64,000 bases of DNA from CBDAQA01 sp965198865 (GTDB taxonomy: Bacteria > Planctomycetota > Phycisphaerae > Tepidisphaerales > Tepidisphaeraceae). The position numbers were made by a program, and so were the translations under genes. Below the pieces are notes generated by a model. The model made no database searches. It was not told the DNA's origin and saw only the letters and a list, made by a program, of their open reading frames with translations. The stretch covers positions 1 through 64,000 of the forward strand of contig CBDAQA010000008.1 of the NCBI GenBank assembly GCA_965198865.1, in the 5' to 3' direction. Each line of letters starts with the position of its first letter. Within the stretch, counting starts at the first letter, position 1. Below, one piece after another: positions 33,272-41,306 of this stretch.

Positions 33272-34078
33272 TTATCCACCCTCGGCTCGGTATCCAACGG
33301 TGGGCCGGGCCGTCAGCTCGACATAATAGATCGGCTGCCGCTTCGCCCGAAATCGGCGCTCGAACGGCGTCGTTTTGCCGGCAAATGGTTGGTGCCGCGT
33401 GTGGGTTGCGGCAGCGGGGTCCGCCCAGAAATCGGAGAAGTCGCCACTGACCTGGAAACGCCGGGCGACCTCCTCGCTGAACGGTGGCAACGCCGCCGCT
33501 GGTTCGACATCGCGACGGCGGACGCGGGGCGACGGGCCGATCCGGCCGGGGTCGTCGGTGAACCAGCTTGGGCTCGGTCGGCCGAGCATCGCACGGATCG
33601 CCTGGTAGTACCCAGGGTGGTCCGTCTTGATCGCCACGATCCCGCCGGGCCGGAGCAGCGGGTGTACCGACGACAGGAACGGCTCGCCGACCAACCGCCC
33701 GCCACGGTCGACCGGGTCGGGGTGCAAGACCCAGATGCCGGTCAACTCCGACCCGCGGAACCAGCGTCCAAGGTCCTGGGCCCGACCTCGGACGAGCCCG
33801 ACGTTCCGCAGCCCGCCGCCCATCGCCCGGGCGGCCGCCGCGTGGACCGACTTGTACGCCCAGTCGACGCCGACGAACCCCGAGTCGGGACGGTCAGCCG
33901 CGACGTCGCACAGCAGTTCCCCGTCGGAACAACCGACCTCGCAGAAGACCCGGCCGTCGAACCGGTCGCCGAGCCGCCCCGCGAACCAATCGGACCAGGG
34001 GACGCCGAACGTGCCCGCCGGAGCGATCAGGTCGGCGAACTCGGCCAGCCGGTCGGCAAACCTACTGTGGCCGGGCGA
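33272..34078 (-). CDS. TrmB-like methyltransferase without a canonical start codon (possibly a pseudogene)
   Basis: The frame encodes a complete Rossmann methyltransferase core: FCEVGCSDGELLCDVA (SAM motif I), GFVGVDWAYKSV, NVGLVRGRAQDL, GIWVLHPDP and PGGIVAIKTDHPGYYQAI. The order and the PDP/TDH motifs match TrmB, which makes m7G46 in tRNA. The usual FPDPWPKKRHHKRR is HPDPVDRGGRLV here, so the tRNA-contact basic patch is missing. Similarity begins about residue GHSRFADRL, but from the upstream TGA to the first ATG (33821-33823, inside the domain) there is no in-frame ATG, GTG or TTG. Either a rare start codon is used or the 5' end is damaged. Confidence 0.6.
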   Translation of the reverse strand, partial: SPGHSRFADRLAEFADLIAPAGTFGVPWSDWFAGRLGDRFDGRVFCEVGCSDGELLCDVAADRPDSGFVGVDWAYKSVHAAAARAMGGGLRNVGLVRGRAQDLGRWFRGSELTGIWVLHPDPVDRGGRLVGEPFLSSVHPLLRPGGIVAIKTDHPGYYQAIRAMLGRPSPSWFTDDPGRIGPSPRVRRRDVEPAAALPPFSEEVARRFQVSGDFSDFWADPAAATHTRHQPFAGKTTPFERRFRAKRQPIYYVELTARPTVGYRAEGG

Positions 34079-34304
34079 GGCGGTGCTGTGAGGTTCCGAT
34101 CCGATCGTCGCAGTGTCCCAAGGCCGTCGGCCGGGTCAAATTCCGCGCCCGCGAGGACAAGAGCCCTGTCGGTCGGGATCGACGGGTTCGATGGCGGGGC
34201 AACGAAGATGGGATGGTTTCGTCCCCGAGCGCCAACACGATCCCCTGCCTGCCACGGTTGACCCTCTGGCGCTGTCGATTACCTTGACCGCCGGGCCACA
34301 ACGT

Positions 34305-34916
34305 ATGTCACTTGTTGCGTCCGAAATCCCCGGCTACGCCTACGGCTCCCCGGTGATCGCGCCGTCGCCGGTCACGTTCGCTGACCTTGCGTTGCTGCGC
34401 GTCACCGTTGGCCTCACGCTGGAGGACGAGGCCCGGCTCCGCCGCGCGGGCGACGTGCTGGCCGACCAGACCGCCGCGATCGTCGGCCACTGGCGAAGCA
34501 CCATCATCGCCTCCATCCCGCACCTGGCCCGGCACTCCCGCGGCGTCGACGGCCAGCCCCTCCCGGACTACCTGGCGGCCAGCAACCTGCGGTTCCGCCA
34601 GTGGATCCTCGACATCTGCCGTCGGCCGTACGACCAGGACTGGCTGAACTACCAGCACGAGATCGCCCGCCGGCACACGTCGTCGCTGAAGAACCGGACG
34701 GACGGTGTGGCGTCCACTCCGTTCGTGCCGCTGCGCGACGTGCTCGCCTTCGTCGCCGTGATGAACCAGACCATCAAGCCGTACATGAACGCCGGCGGCC
34801 ACGCGCCGGCCGACGTCGAGGCGATGCACGCGGCCTGGTGCAGGTCGCTCCAGCTACAGGTGGCGCTGTGGGCCAAGGCGTACCTGGACCCGGCGTTGCC
34901 CGGCGTCCAGTGGTGA
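34305..34916 (+). CDS. Protoglobin-family heme protein
   Basis: This 203-residue protein matches single-domain protoglobins: the N-terminal IPGYAYGSPVIAPSPVT extension, LLRVTVGLTLEDEARLRRAGDVLADQ, PHLARHS, FRQWILDICRRPYDQDWLNYQHEIARRHTSSLKNRTDGV and FVPLRDVLAFVAVMNQTIKPYM. H124 in EIARRH is the likely proximal heme ligand. Protoglobins bind O2, CO and NO; no output domain is attached here. The start at ATG 34305 matches family length. It is followed after 25 bp by a flavin disulfide reductase, so the two are probably one operon, and it is divergent from the TrmB-like gene. Confidence 0.88.
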   Translation: MSLVASEIPGYAYGSPVIAPSPVTFADLALLRVTVGLTLEDEARLRRAGDVLADQTAAIVGHWRSTIIASIPHLARHSRGVDGQPLPDYLAASNLRFRQWILDICRRPYDQDWLNYQHEIARRHTSSLKNRTDGVASTPFVPLRDVLAFVAVMNQTIKPYMNAGGHAPADVEAMHAAWCRSLQLQVALWAKAYLDPALPGVQW

Positions 34917-34941
34917 TCCCCGCCAACGGAGGACGGCTGCC

Positions 34942-36342
34942 ATGCCCATCGAGCACGTGAAGAACCTGATCATCGGCAGCGGCGAAGGCGGCAAGTCGCT
35001 CGCGTGGCACTTGGCCGCCAAGGGCGAGCAGACCGTCGTCGTCGAGCGGCGGTGGATCGGCGGGTCGTGCCCGAACGTCAACTGCCTGCCGAGCAAGAAC
35101 GAGATCTGGAGCGCCAAGGTGGCGGACCTGGTCCGCCACGCCGGCCGCTTCGGAGCCGTCGCGGGCCAGCCGACGATCGACATGGCCGCCGTCCGCAGCC
35201 GCAAGCGCGAGATGGTCGACGGCCTGATCAAGATCCACCTCGACAAGTACCGGGCGACCGGCGCTGAGCTGATCATGGGCGAGGCCACGTTCTCAGGCCC
35301 CCGCACGGTCGACGTTCGCCTCAATGACGGCAGCGGCACCCGCACGCTGACCGGCGACCGCATGTTCCTCAACCTCGGCACGCGGGCGACCCTCCCGCCG
35401 GTGCCGGGCCTGGCCGAGGCGAGGCCGCTGACGCACGTCGAGATGCTGGAACTGGACCGCGTGCCCGGCCACCTGATCGTGATCGGCGGCGGGTACGTCG
35501 GGCTGGAGTTCGCCCAGGCCTACCGCCGGTTCGGCAGCCGGGTCACCGTGGTGCAACACGGCCGCCAGCTGCTCGCCGGGGCCGACCCCGACGTCGCCGC
35601 CGAAGTGGCCCGGTTCCTCACCGCCGAGGGGATCGACCTGGTGCTGTCGGCTGAGATCACGGCCGTCACCGGCACCAGCGGCGTCGGCATCACGATGACG
35701 GTGAAGACGGCCGACGGCATGCGCACGCTGGACGGCACCGACATCCTGGCGTCCGCCGGCCGGACGCCGAACAACGTCGGCATCCGCCCCGAGCTGGCGG
35801 GCGTCGAGCTGGACGCGCACGGCTACCTCAAGGTGAACGACCGACTGGAGACGACCGCCGCCCAGGTGTGGGGCATCGGCGAGTGCGCCGGCACGCCGCA
35901 GTTCACGCACGCCTCGTACGACGACTACCGCATCCTCCGCGACAACCTCGCCGGCGGACATCGGGCCACGACCGACCGGCTGATGCCCTCCTGCCTCTAC
36001 ACCGACCCGCCGGTCGCCCAGCTCGGCCTGACCGAGACCGAGGCCGCCCGCCGCGGCCTCGTCGTGCGGGTCGCGCGCATCCCGATCGGTGCCGTCCTGC
36101 GGACGCGGACGCTCGACGAGATGCAGGGCTTCATGAAAGCGCTGGTCGACCCGTCCGACCGCATCGTCGGCTTCACCATGGTCGGCCCCGAGGCCGGCGA
36201 GGTGATGGCCGTCGTCCAGATGACGATGACCGCCGGCCTGCCGTTCACGGCCCTGCGCGACGCCGTCCTCGCCCACCCCACCATGGCCGAGGGGCTGAAC
36301 GTGCTGTTCAACGGCCTCCCGCCGTCGGCCACCGCGGCGTGA
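34942..36342 (+). CDS. FAD-dependent pyridine nucleotide-disulfide oxidoreductase (mercuric-reductase-like class)
   Basis: This 466-residue flavoprotein has an FAD motif (LIIGSGEGGKSLAWHL), a redox pair in GGSCPNVNCLPSK (C43/C48), a second dinucleotide motif (VIGGGYVGLEFAQAYRRFG), the IGECAGTPQFTHAS FAD-binding strand and the C-terminal dimerisation domain ending AHPTMAEGL. It lacks an HMA metal domain and the C-terminal vicinal cysteines of mercuric reductase, so mercury reduction is unlikely. Family members use NAD(P)H to reduce disulfides, quinones or other acceptors. Its tight linkage to the protoglobin suggests that ferric globin or a globin-generated species is the electron acceptor; that is inference. 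Confidence 0.85.
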   Translation: MPIEHVKNLIIGSGEGGKSLAWHLAAKGEQTVVVERRWIGGSCPNVNCLPSKNEIWSAKVADLVRHAGRFGAVAGQPTIDMAAVRSRKREMVDGLIKIHLDKYRATGAELIMGEATFSGPRTVDVRLNDGSGTRTLTGDRMFLNLGTRATLPPVPGLAEARPLTHVEMLELDRVPGHLIVIGGGYVGLEFAQAYRRFGSRVTVVQHGRQLLAGADPDVAAEVARFLTAEGIDLVLSAEITAVTGTSGVGITMTVKTADGMRTLDGTDILASAGRTPNNVGIRPELAGVELDAHGYLKVNDRLETTAAQVWGIGECAGTPQFTHASYDDYRILRDNLAGGHRATTDRLMPSCLYTDPPVAQLGLTETEAARRGLVVRVARIPIGAVLRTRTLDEMQGFMKALVDPSDRIVGFTMVGPEAGEVMAVVQMTMTAGLPFTALRDAVLAHPTMAEGLNVLFNGLPPSATAA

Positions 36343-36358
36343 ACGTCATCGCCCGCCA

Positions 36359-36608
36359 TCACGGATCGCGCCCCTGGGACAAGATCGCCCACAGCCACCC
36401 CGAGGTCTGCGACAACCTCGGCGCCGGTCTCCCACTTCTCCACCGTGCTCGCGCTCGTGTTGACATACTGGGCGAAGACGGGCTGGCTCACGCGGTTGCG
36501 TTCGCGGAGCAGGCGGATATCCCGCGGCTGGAGCGGCTTGGGCACGGCCAGGCAGGCGGCGTCGAACTCCCGCATCGTCGTCTTGCCGGTGCCGCCCACC
36601 TTCAGCAG
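36359..36608 (-). pseudogene. Degraded HTH (XRE/HigA-like) antitoxin-type regulator
   Basis: The fragment LLKVGGTGKTTMREFDAACLAVPKPLQPRDIRLLRERNRVSQPVFAQYVNTSASTVEKWETGA matches the middle of small HTH proteins that act as antitoxin/autoregulators. After ETGA the expected ending (RPxGPALKLL...GL) is absent in every frame. The N-terminus also lacks a clean start, and no partner toxin of that family is visible. It lies in the tail-to-head gap between the flavoprotein gene and mazEF. I call it a remnant. Confidence 0.55.
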
Positions 36609-36675
36609 CGCGCGGGCGGACGCGGGGAGGGTCGTCGACCATCCGCACAAAGGGGGCCGGCAATCCCCGGGGGCA

Positions 36676-37008
36676 TCAGTAGAGGAACATCTCCACAAGC
36701 GCCCGGCTGACGGCCTTCGCCGTCGTCTCCGTGAGCGAGCCGAGTCGTCTGGCGAGGCGGGACTTGTCCACCGTCCGAACTTGGTCGAGCACGACCTGTC
36801 CCCGCTTGCCTTGAAAGGTCAGCCGGATTCGGGAGGGGTACTCCCTGCCCTTGCTGGTCATCGGTGCCACGATCACCGTGGCGATGCCGCGGTTCATCTC
36901 GTCTGGCGAGATGACCACGCACGGCCTCGTCTTTTTGATCTCGGCGCCGACCGTGGGGTCAAGGTCGACGAGGAACACGTCGAAGCGCCTGATCGCTACC
37001 ATTCCCAT
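36676..37008 (-). CDS. mazF: MazF/PemK-family endoribonuclease toxin
   Basis: This 110-residue toxin has the MazF fold signature: RRFDVFLVDLDPTVGAEIKKTRPCVVISPDEMN, VIVAPMTSKGREYPSRI, and GQVVLDQVRTVDKSRLARRLGSL. The arginine of KTRP and the serine/threonine of MTSK are the usual catalytic-site residues. It cleaves single-stranded RNA at short sequences. Its start overlaps the end of the antitoxin gene by 13 nt (or 7 nt if it begins at the second ATG), giving translational coupling in an antitoxin-first order. Confidence 0.92.
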   Translation of the reverse strand: MGMVAIRRFDVFLVDLDPTVGAEIKKTRPCVVISPDEMNRGIATVIVAPMTSKGREYPSRIRLTFQGKRGQVVLDQVRTVDKSRLARRLGSLTETTAKAVSRALVEMFLY

Positions 37009-37241
37009 TCCTCCTCATCGAACGTGGGGGCCGGCGTGTCCAGGAGCTGGTCATCCCCGCGCTCGCCCATCTTGCGAAACGCCTCTTCCCACCCCTTCCG
37101 CACCTCTCGGGTCGGGCTCACGATCAACCGGTCGTCCTCCACGGTGATCTCGGCGCTCTGCCCGAACCGGCACTGGTCCAGCAAGGTCTTCGGAATGCGG
37201 ATCCCACGGGAGTTGCCGATGGGTACGATGTCGACCTTCAT
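36996..37241 (-). CDS. mazE: MazE-type AbrB-fold antitoxin
   Basis: This 81-residue protein opens with the swapped-hairpin DNA-binding motif MKVDIVPIGNSRGIRIPKTLLDQC and ends with an acidic, aromatic tail (DTPAPTFDEEEWEW), as expected for a MazF-neutralising segment. It should bind its own promoter and mask MazF. A GGAGCG site lies 8 nt upstream. A palindrome GTAGCTAC at 37267-37274, overlapping the -10, is a candidate operator. Confidence 0.9.
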   Translation of the reverse strand: MKVDIVPIGNSRGIRIPKTLLDQCRFGQSAEITVEDDRLIVSPTREVRKGWEEAFRKMGERGDDQLLDTPAPTFDEEEWEW

Positions 37242-37263
37242 GCTTCTCGCTCCGTGTGAGTAC

Positions 37264-37293
37264 ATTGTAGCTACGCTGGGCGTTCGCGGCCAA
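37264..37293 (-). promoter_or_regulatory. Candidate mazEF promoter with overlapping palindrome
   Basis: On the minus strand TTGGCC and TACAAT are 18 nt apart, with the -10 about 23 nt before the mazE ATG. The 8-bp palindrome GTAGCTAC overlaps the -10, a position that would suit MazE autorepression. Confidence 0.45.
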
Positions 37294-37325
37294 CTCCAAA
37301 TCACGACGTTAAGACATTGGCGGGT

Positions 37326-37380
37326 CGCAGCCGCCAGCTTTAGCTGGCGGGACTCCGCGGGCTGAAGCCGGGCGGCTGCG
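37326..37380. repeat. Nested palindrome CGCAGCCGCC...GGCGGCTGCG
   Basis: Outer 10-bp arms are perfect. Inside lies a perfect 9-bp hairpin, CCGCCAGCT-TT-AGCTGGCGG (37331-37350). It is located between mazE and the MFS gene, which diverge. Confidence 0.65.
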
Positions 37381-37478
37381 ATGGTGTCCGCCCCATCCCC
37401 TGATGATCTGCACCGCGGTTGGACCGTTCGCATCAAGAGGCTGTTCCGGCGAGTTCGATCGCTGTCTACTGCCGACCC

Positions 37479-38735
37479 ATGACCCGCTCCGTCACCGTCC
37501 GCCTCTGCGTGATGATGTTCCTCGAGCACGCGGTGCGCGGCATGTGGTACCCGTTCCTGGCGAACTACCTGATGGCCGGGCACGCCAACGGCGGGCTGGG
37601 GTTCTCGGTCGGGCAGACGGGGTGGGTGCTGGGGTTCGCCGGGGCCGTGGGGGCAGTGCTGGCACCGGCGATCGGCGGGCGTCTGGCCGATCGGCACCTG
37701 AACGCCGAGCGGGCGCTGGCGGCGCTGCACCTGGTCGCCGGTGGGCTGTTGTTTTTGAACGCGTCGTCCACCACGTTCCCGCTGTTCCTGGGCGTGATGA
37801 TCTGCTTCTCGGTGGCCTACGCGCCGACGCAGTCGCTGACGACGTCGCTGGCCGTGTCGCACCTGGCCGACCGGGAGCGGTCGTTCCCGCGCGTCCGACT
37901 ATGGGGAACGCTGGGTTGGATCACCACGTCCGCCCTGTTCACGTACGTCGTGCTGCGGTCGCCGGACCGGGCGACGAACATCGGCCGGATCCCCATGGCC
38001 ATGCGGGCAGCGGGCGCGATGGCGGTGGGCTACGCGATCTACGCCGTGCTGCTGCTGCCCAAGACGCCGCCGGGCGACGCGGCGGCCGGGTCGACCTGGC
38101 CGGCGCGGGCGTTGCGGCTGCTGCGCGACCCGTCGGTGTTGGCGCTGACGCTGATCGCGATCCCCGTGGCGGCGATCCACACGGCCTACTACCTCAACAT
38201 CGGGCCGTTCCTGTCGGACGCGGTGGGCGTCCCGCTGCGGTGGGTCGGGCCGGTGCTGGCGATCGCGCAGCTGAGCGAGGTGGCGTGCCTGTTCGCGCTG
38301 GGGCCGGCGCTCAAGCGGCTGGGGTACCGGCGCATCCTGACGTTCGGCGTGGCGGCCCAGGGTCTGCGGTTCGTGATCTTCGCGATCAACCCACCGCCGG
38401 TCGTCGTGTGCGTCGCGCTCACGCTCCATGGCGTCGCGTTCGCCTGCTTCTTCACCACGTCGGCCCTGTTCATCGACCGCCTCGCCCCGCCAGCGATCCG
38501 GCACTCGGCGCAGACGGTGTTCGGCATCGCCCTGTTCGGCATCGGCCCGGCGCTGGCGGGGCCCTACGCGCAGTTGTTCGACCGGACGGTCGCGCAGGGC
38601 GCGACCGGCGCGACACCCGACTTCCGCGCGATCTGGTGGGCGCAGGCCGGCGTCGCCATCGCGTGCGCCCTTGCCGTGTCGGTGTGCTTTCGGGCCGGCG
38701 ACCAGGTCGGGAAGGAACCCGTCGCGCTTGCGTAG
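37479..38735 (+). CDS. MFS transporter, nucleoside-symporter (NupG-like) type
   Basis: This 418-residue protein has twelve hydrophobic segments. RLCVMMFLEHAVRGMWYPFLANYL is the first helix of the NHS/NupG branch, the GRLADR motif lies between helices 2 and 3, and SFPRVRLWGTLGWI is another branch marker. The family couples uptake of nucleosides to protons; the exact substrate is not certain. The start at ATG 37479 removes a 20-residue non-hydrophobic leader. No nucleoside metabolism genes are adjacent. Confidence 0.83.
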   Translation: MTRSVTVRLCVMMFLEHAVRGMWYPFLANYLMAGHANGGLGFSVGQTGWVLGFAGAVGAVLAPAIGGRLADRHLNAERALAALHLVAGGLLFLNASSTTFPLFLGVMICFSVAYAPTQSLTTSLAVSHLADRERSFPRVRLWGTLGWITTSALFTYVVLRSPDRATNIGRIPMAMRAAGAMAVGYAIYAVLLLPKTPPGDAAAGSTWPARALRLLRDPSVLALTLIAIPVAAIHTAYYLNIGPFLSDAVGVPLRWVGPVLAIAQLSEVACLFALGPALKRLGYRRILTFGVAAQGLRFVIFAINPPPVVVCVALTLHGVAFACFFTTSALFIDRLAPPAIRHSAQTVFGIALFGIGPALAGPYAQLFDRTVAQGATGATPDFRAIWWAQAGVAIACALAVSVCFRAGDQVGKEPVALA

Positions 38736-39249
38736 AAGGCCTTGCCCGGACCGGGTTGGCCAAGCGGCAGAGAGTCGGGTCGCAACGGTCATCGCGTGCC
38801 CGCCCGCCAGCGTTGGTTTTTCGCGTTTGCTAGAACGCGGCAGCATCGTTGGTCGGGCGGGGATCACAGCCCGATGATGAGTCGCGACGTGTTCCGTTGC
38901 ATCTGTCACAATCACGTGGACAAATGGGTTGCCGCTGTTCATGCTTCCCGCGGTCGTGGTGGGTTCGGCCGCCCGCGCGTCACGATGGGGAATCATGTGG
39001 GGCCTGACGACGGCGATCTTCTTCGCCTACAGCGGCGGGCCGGCTACCGGTTCGCGTGGCCGGGCATGGACGTCGTGGCGTTCGTCGACCGACGTCGGCA
39101 CCCGGCGACGCCGGTGCTCGCGGAGTGGTTGTCCGCGGCGGCGAAGCTGCTCGCGGGGCTGGTCTTGGTCACGACATCTCACTCAAACTCTGAGTGTGCT
39201 GGTTCGCCTGCCGAGTTACGTGTCACCTGGGTGTATCATCGAGCTTCTT
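38736..39249 (+). other. Gene-poor stretch with possible remnant of a small membrane protein
   Basis: No intact gene is convincing. MWGLTTAIFFAYSGGPA (from about 38995) in one frame and YRFAWPGMDVVAFVDRRRHPATPVLAEWLSAAAKLLAGLVLV in the next frame together read like one membrane protein split by a frameshift. I cannot name a family. The rest shows nothing recognisable. Confidence 0.3.
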
Positions 39250-39284
39250 CGTCATAAATGTTTATCAGGATGATACTTATGACG
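39250..39284. repeat. AT-rich hairpin CGTCATAA...TTATGACG
   Basis: Perfect 8-bp arms flank a 19-nt loop in a locally AT-rich patch between the convergent MFS and plsC genes. It may serve as a terminator for either strand; there is no long T run. Confidence 0.45.
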
Positions 39285-39315
39285 CGAGTCATTGGCGATG
39301 TTCCGGGGCCAGCGA

Positions 39316-39343
39316 GTGTAACAATTCGTCACATTGTGTAACA
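39316..39343. promoter_or_regulatory. 10-bp-phased TGTnAC element, copy 2
   Basis: On the minus strand it reads TGTTACACAA, TGTGACGAAT, TGTTACAC. It begins 14 nt beyond the plsC stop codon, matching the spacing of the copy at 382-409 to its gene, and again lies between convergent genes. Confidence 0.55.
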
Positions 39344-39357
39344 CGGTGCCCGGCCGG

Positions 39358-40071
39358 TCAGGCGAGTCCGCGAACCGCGTCCTCGGCGGCGGCGGCGATC
39401 CGCTGCCAGCCGTGGCGATCGTCGGCGACGTCATCGAACCGTAGCGGCGGGCCAAGGGCGGCCGTCATCGCCCTGCCCGGGCGCGGCAGCGTCGCGCCGG
39501 GCGGCCAAGCCTCCAGCGTCCCGCGGAGCAGGCACGGCACCACCGGCACCGGTCGGCCGGCCACCAGCATCCCCAGGCCCGGCTTGAACCGGCCCATCTG
39601 TCCCGTGCGGGTGCGGGTGCCCTCGGGGAACAGGATCAGCCCGCAGGGCTGGCCGACCAGTCGATCGCGCAGGTCGGCGACGGCGTGCCGGCCGACGTTC
39701 CGCCGCCACATCGGCAGCGCGTTCATCAGCCCCGCGGCGAAGGCCGCCTTGGCCGGGGTCTTGAAGAACGTGTCGCCCGCGGCGACCGGGAACGTCTGCG
39801 CCCGCAGCCGGCGCGGGAGCAGCGTGGCCAGGACCAACGCGTCCATGTGGCTGCTGTGGTTCGCGCACAGCACGAACGGCGGCGCGGCCGGCAGGTGCTC
39901 CAGCCCGGTGACGGCGACCCGCTCCAGCAGCCGCAGGTGGATCGACACCCAGCCCCACCACAGCGACTGCCCGACCTTGCCCGCCAGGCCGCTCTCGCGC
40001 CGCACGCTGCGGAGGCGCTGGGAGATCGGCAGGCCATGGTCCTTGGCGCGGTCGTAGTGCCACGGTTCCAC
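39358..40071 (-). CDS. plsC: PlsC-type 1-acyl-glycerol-3-phosphate acyltransferase
   Basis: This 237-residue acyltransferase has the catalytic NHSSHMD (HxxxxD) motif, the glycerophosphate-binding FPEGTRTRTG and the VPVVPCLLRGT strand. It adds the second acyl chain to lysophosphatidate at the membrane. The GTG start at 40069-40071 lies immediately after the cdsA stop (TGAACGTGG), so translation is coupled. PlsC makes phosphatidate, the substrate of CdsA, so the gene order fits a single pathway. Confidence 0.9.
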   Translation of the reverse strand: MEPWHYDRAKDHGLPISQRLRSVRRESGLAGKVGQSLWWGWVSIHLRLLERVAVTGLEHLPAAPPFVLCANHSSHMDALVLATLLPRRLRAQTFPVAAGDTFFKTPAKAAFAAGLMNALPMWRRNVGRHAVADLRDRLVGQPCGLILFPEGTRTRTGQMGRFKPGLGMLVAGRPVPVVPCLLRGTLEAWPPGATLPRPGRAMTAALGPPLRFDDVADDRHGWQRIAAAAEDAVRGLA

Positions 40072-40073
40072 GT

Positions 40074-41078
40074 TCAGTTCCCCGAGAAGATGCGCGTCGG
40101 CTGGTCGAGGCCGATGCCGCCAAGATAACCGATGAAGTGCAGGGCGGCCGGGGCGGCAAACAGCAGGCTGTTGAACCGGTCGAGCAGCCCGCCGTGGCCG
40201 GGGAAGGTGACGCCCCAGTCCTTGATCCCCAGGTTTCGCTTGACCGACGACAGCGTGAGGTCGCCCAGCTGGGCGGCGACGCTCACGATGATGCCGAGCG
40301 CGGTCAGGCGACCCCACGAGGCCACGCCCGTGCCGGCGAGCCCGACGCGGCCGGTCAGCGTCGACAGGACCGACGTGCAGAGCAGCGCCCCAACCGCCCC
40401 GCCGACCGTCTTGTGCGGGCTCGTGTTCGGCGCCAGCTTCGGCCCGCCGATCGCCTTGCCGGTGGCGTAGGCGAAGACGTCGTTGCACTCGACGCTGACG
40501 ACCAGCCAGACCAGGATCGACCTGTACCGGCCATCGTTGGCCAGGTACCCCAGGTGGCCGAGGCAGACGCCGAACAGCAGGAACGCGAACGTGCCGAGCG
40601 AGACGCGCTGGATGTAGTCGGTCGGGTCATCGGCCAGCAGGGCCGTCGCGGCGATCAGGCCGATCCACAGCGGCGGCACGGCGACGAACAGCCCGTACCA
40701 GTGGTCGGCCACGGCGAACGTGATCAGCCCGATGCCCAGCACCACGGTGGCGCTGGTGGCGGTCCAGCGGAACAACCCGGTGGCGCGGGCGAACTCGCGG
40801 TAGCAGAGCAGGCTGAGCACGCCCACCGCGGCGATGGTCGCCGCCGCCCCGAGCAGCACCGGGGCGAACATCAGCGGGATCAGGACCAGCCACGAGCGGT
40901 AGCGGTCCCAGAGGTCCTCGCTCAACGTTACGGGCACCCGACTCGCCCGGTCGGCAATCGACAGCCCGATAGGAAAGGCCACAAGCACGGTCGCCAGCGT
41001 CTCGATCGTCCCCCGCACCAGGCTCGGGTCGAAGGCGTTACGGACCGTGAACCAGCGGTCAATCGTCTGAGAGGTCAA
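40074..41078 (-). CDS. cdsA: Phosphatidate cytidylyltransferase (CdsA)
   Basis: This 334-residue polytopic membrane enzyme makes CDP-diacylglycerol from phosphatidate and CTP. Its C-terminal signature SSVKRNLGIKDWGVTFPGHGGLLDRFNSL is diagnostic. SVECNDVFAYATGKAIGGPKLAPNTSPHKTVGGA supplies the metal/nucleotide site. A TTG start at 41078 is proposed because the family begins just before TIDRWFTVRNAFD and a GGGGGA site sits 6 nt upstream. An in-frame ATG at 41216 would add 46 unlikely residues. It is followed without a gap by plsC. Confidence 0.88.
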   Translation of the reverse strand: MTSQTIDRWFTVRNAFDPSLVRGTIETLATVLVAFPIGLSIADRASRVPVTLSEDLWDRYRSWLVLIPLMFAPVLLGAAATIAAVGVLSLLCYREFARATGLFRWTATSATVVLGIGLITFAVADHWYGLFVAVPPLWIGLIAATALLADDPTDYIQRVSLGTFAFLLFGVCLGHLGYLANDGRYRSILVWLVVSVECNDVFAYATGKAIGGPKLAPNTSPHKTVGGAVGALLCTSVLSTLTGRVGLAGTGVASWGRLTALGIIVSVAAQLGDLTLSSVKRNLGIKDWGVTFPGHGGLLDRFNSLLFAAPAALHFIGYLGGIGLDQPTRIFSGN

Positions 41079-41306
41079 GTGTGGTCCCCCGCGGCCGCAT
41101 GAGGGTCGACCGTCAGCATTCTCACAATGGACTTGGTCGCCGTCACCCAAGACAGTTTGGCAGCCGTGGCGCGGGATTCCAGCGACCTGGCAAGCGAGCG
41201 CTCCCTTCCACAGCAATTCGACGCTTGCCGCAGACCGCCAACCACCACATCGGTTGAAGTTCCCGTATCATGTCAGATTCTCACGCCTTGCTGAGAGGGA
41301 TCGCCC

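Noticed and set aside
34942..36342. Mercuric reductase (merA)
   Set aside because: The redox CxxxxC is present, but there is no HMA domain, no C-terminal vicinal cysteine pair and no mer genes nearby.
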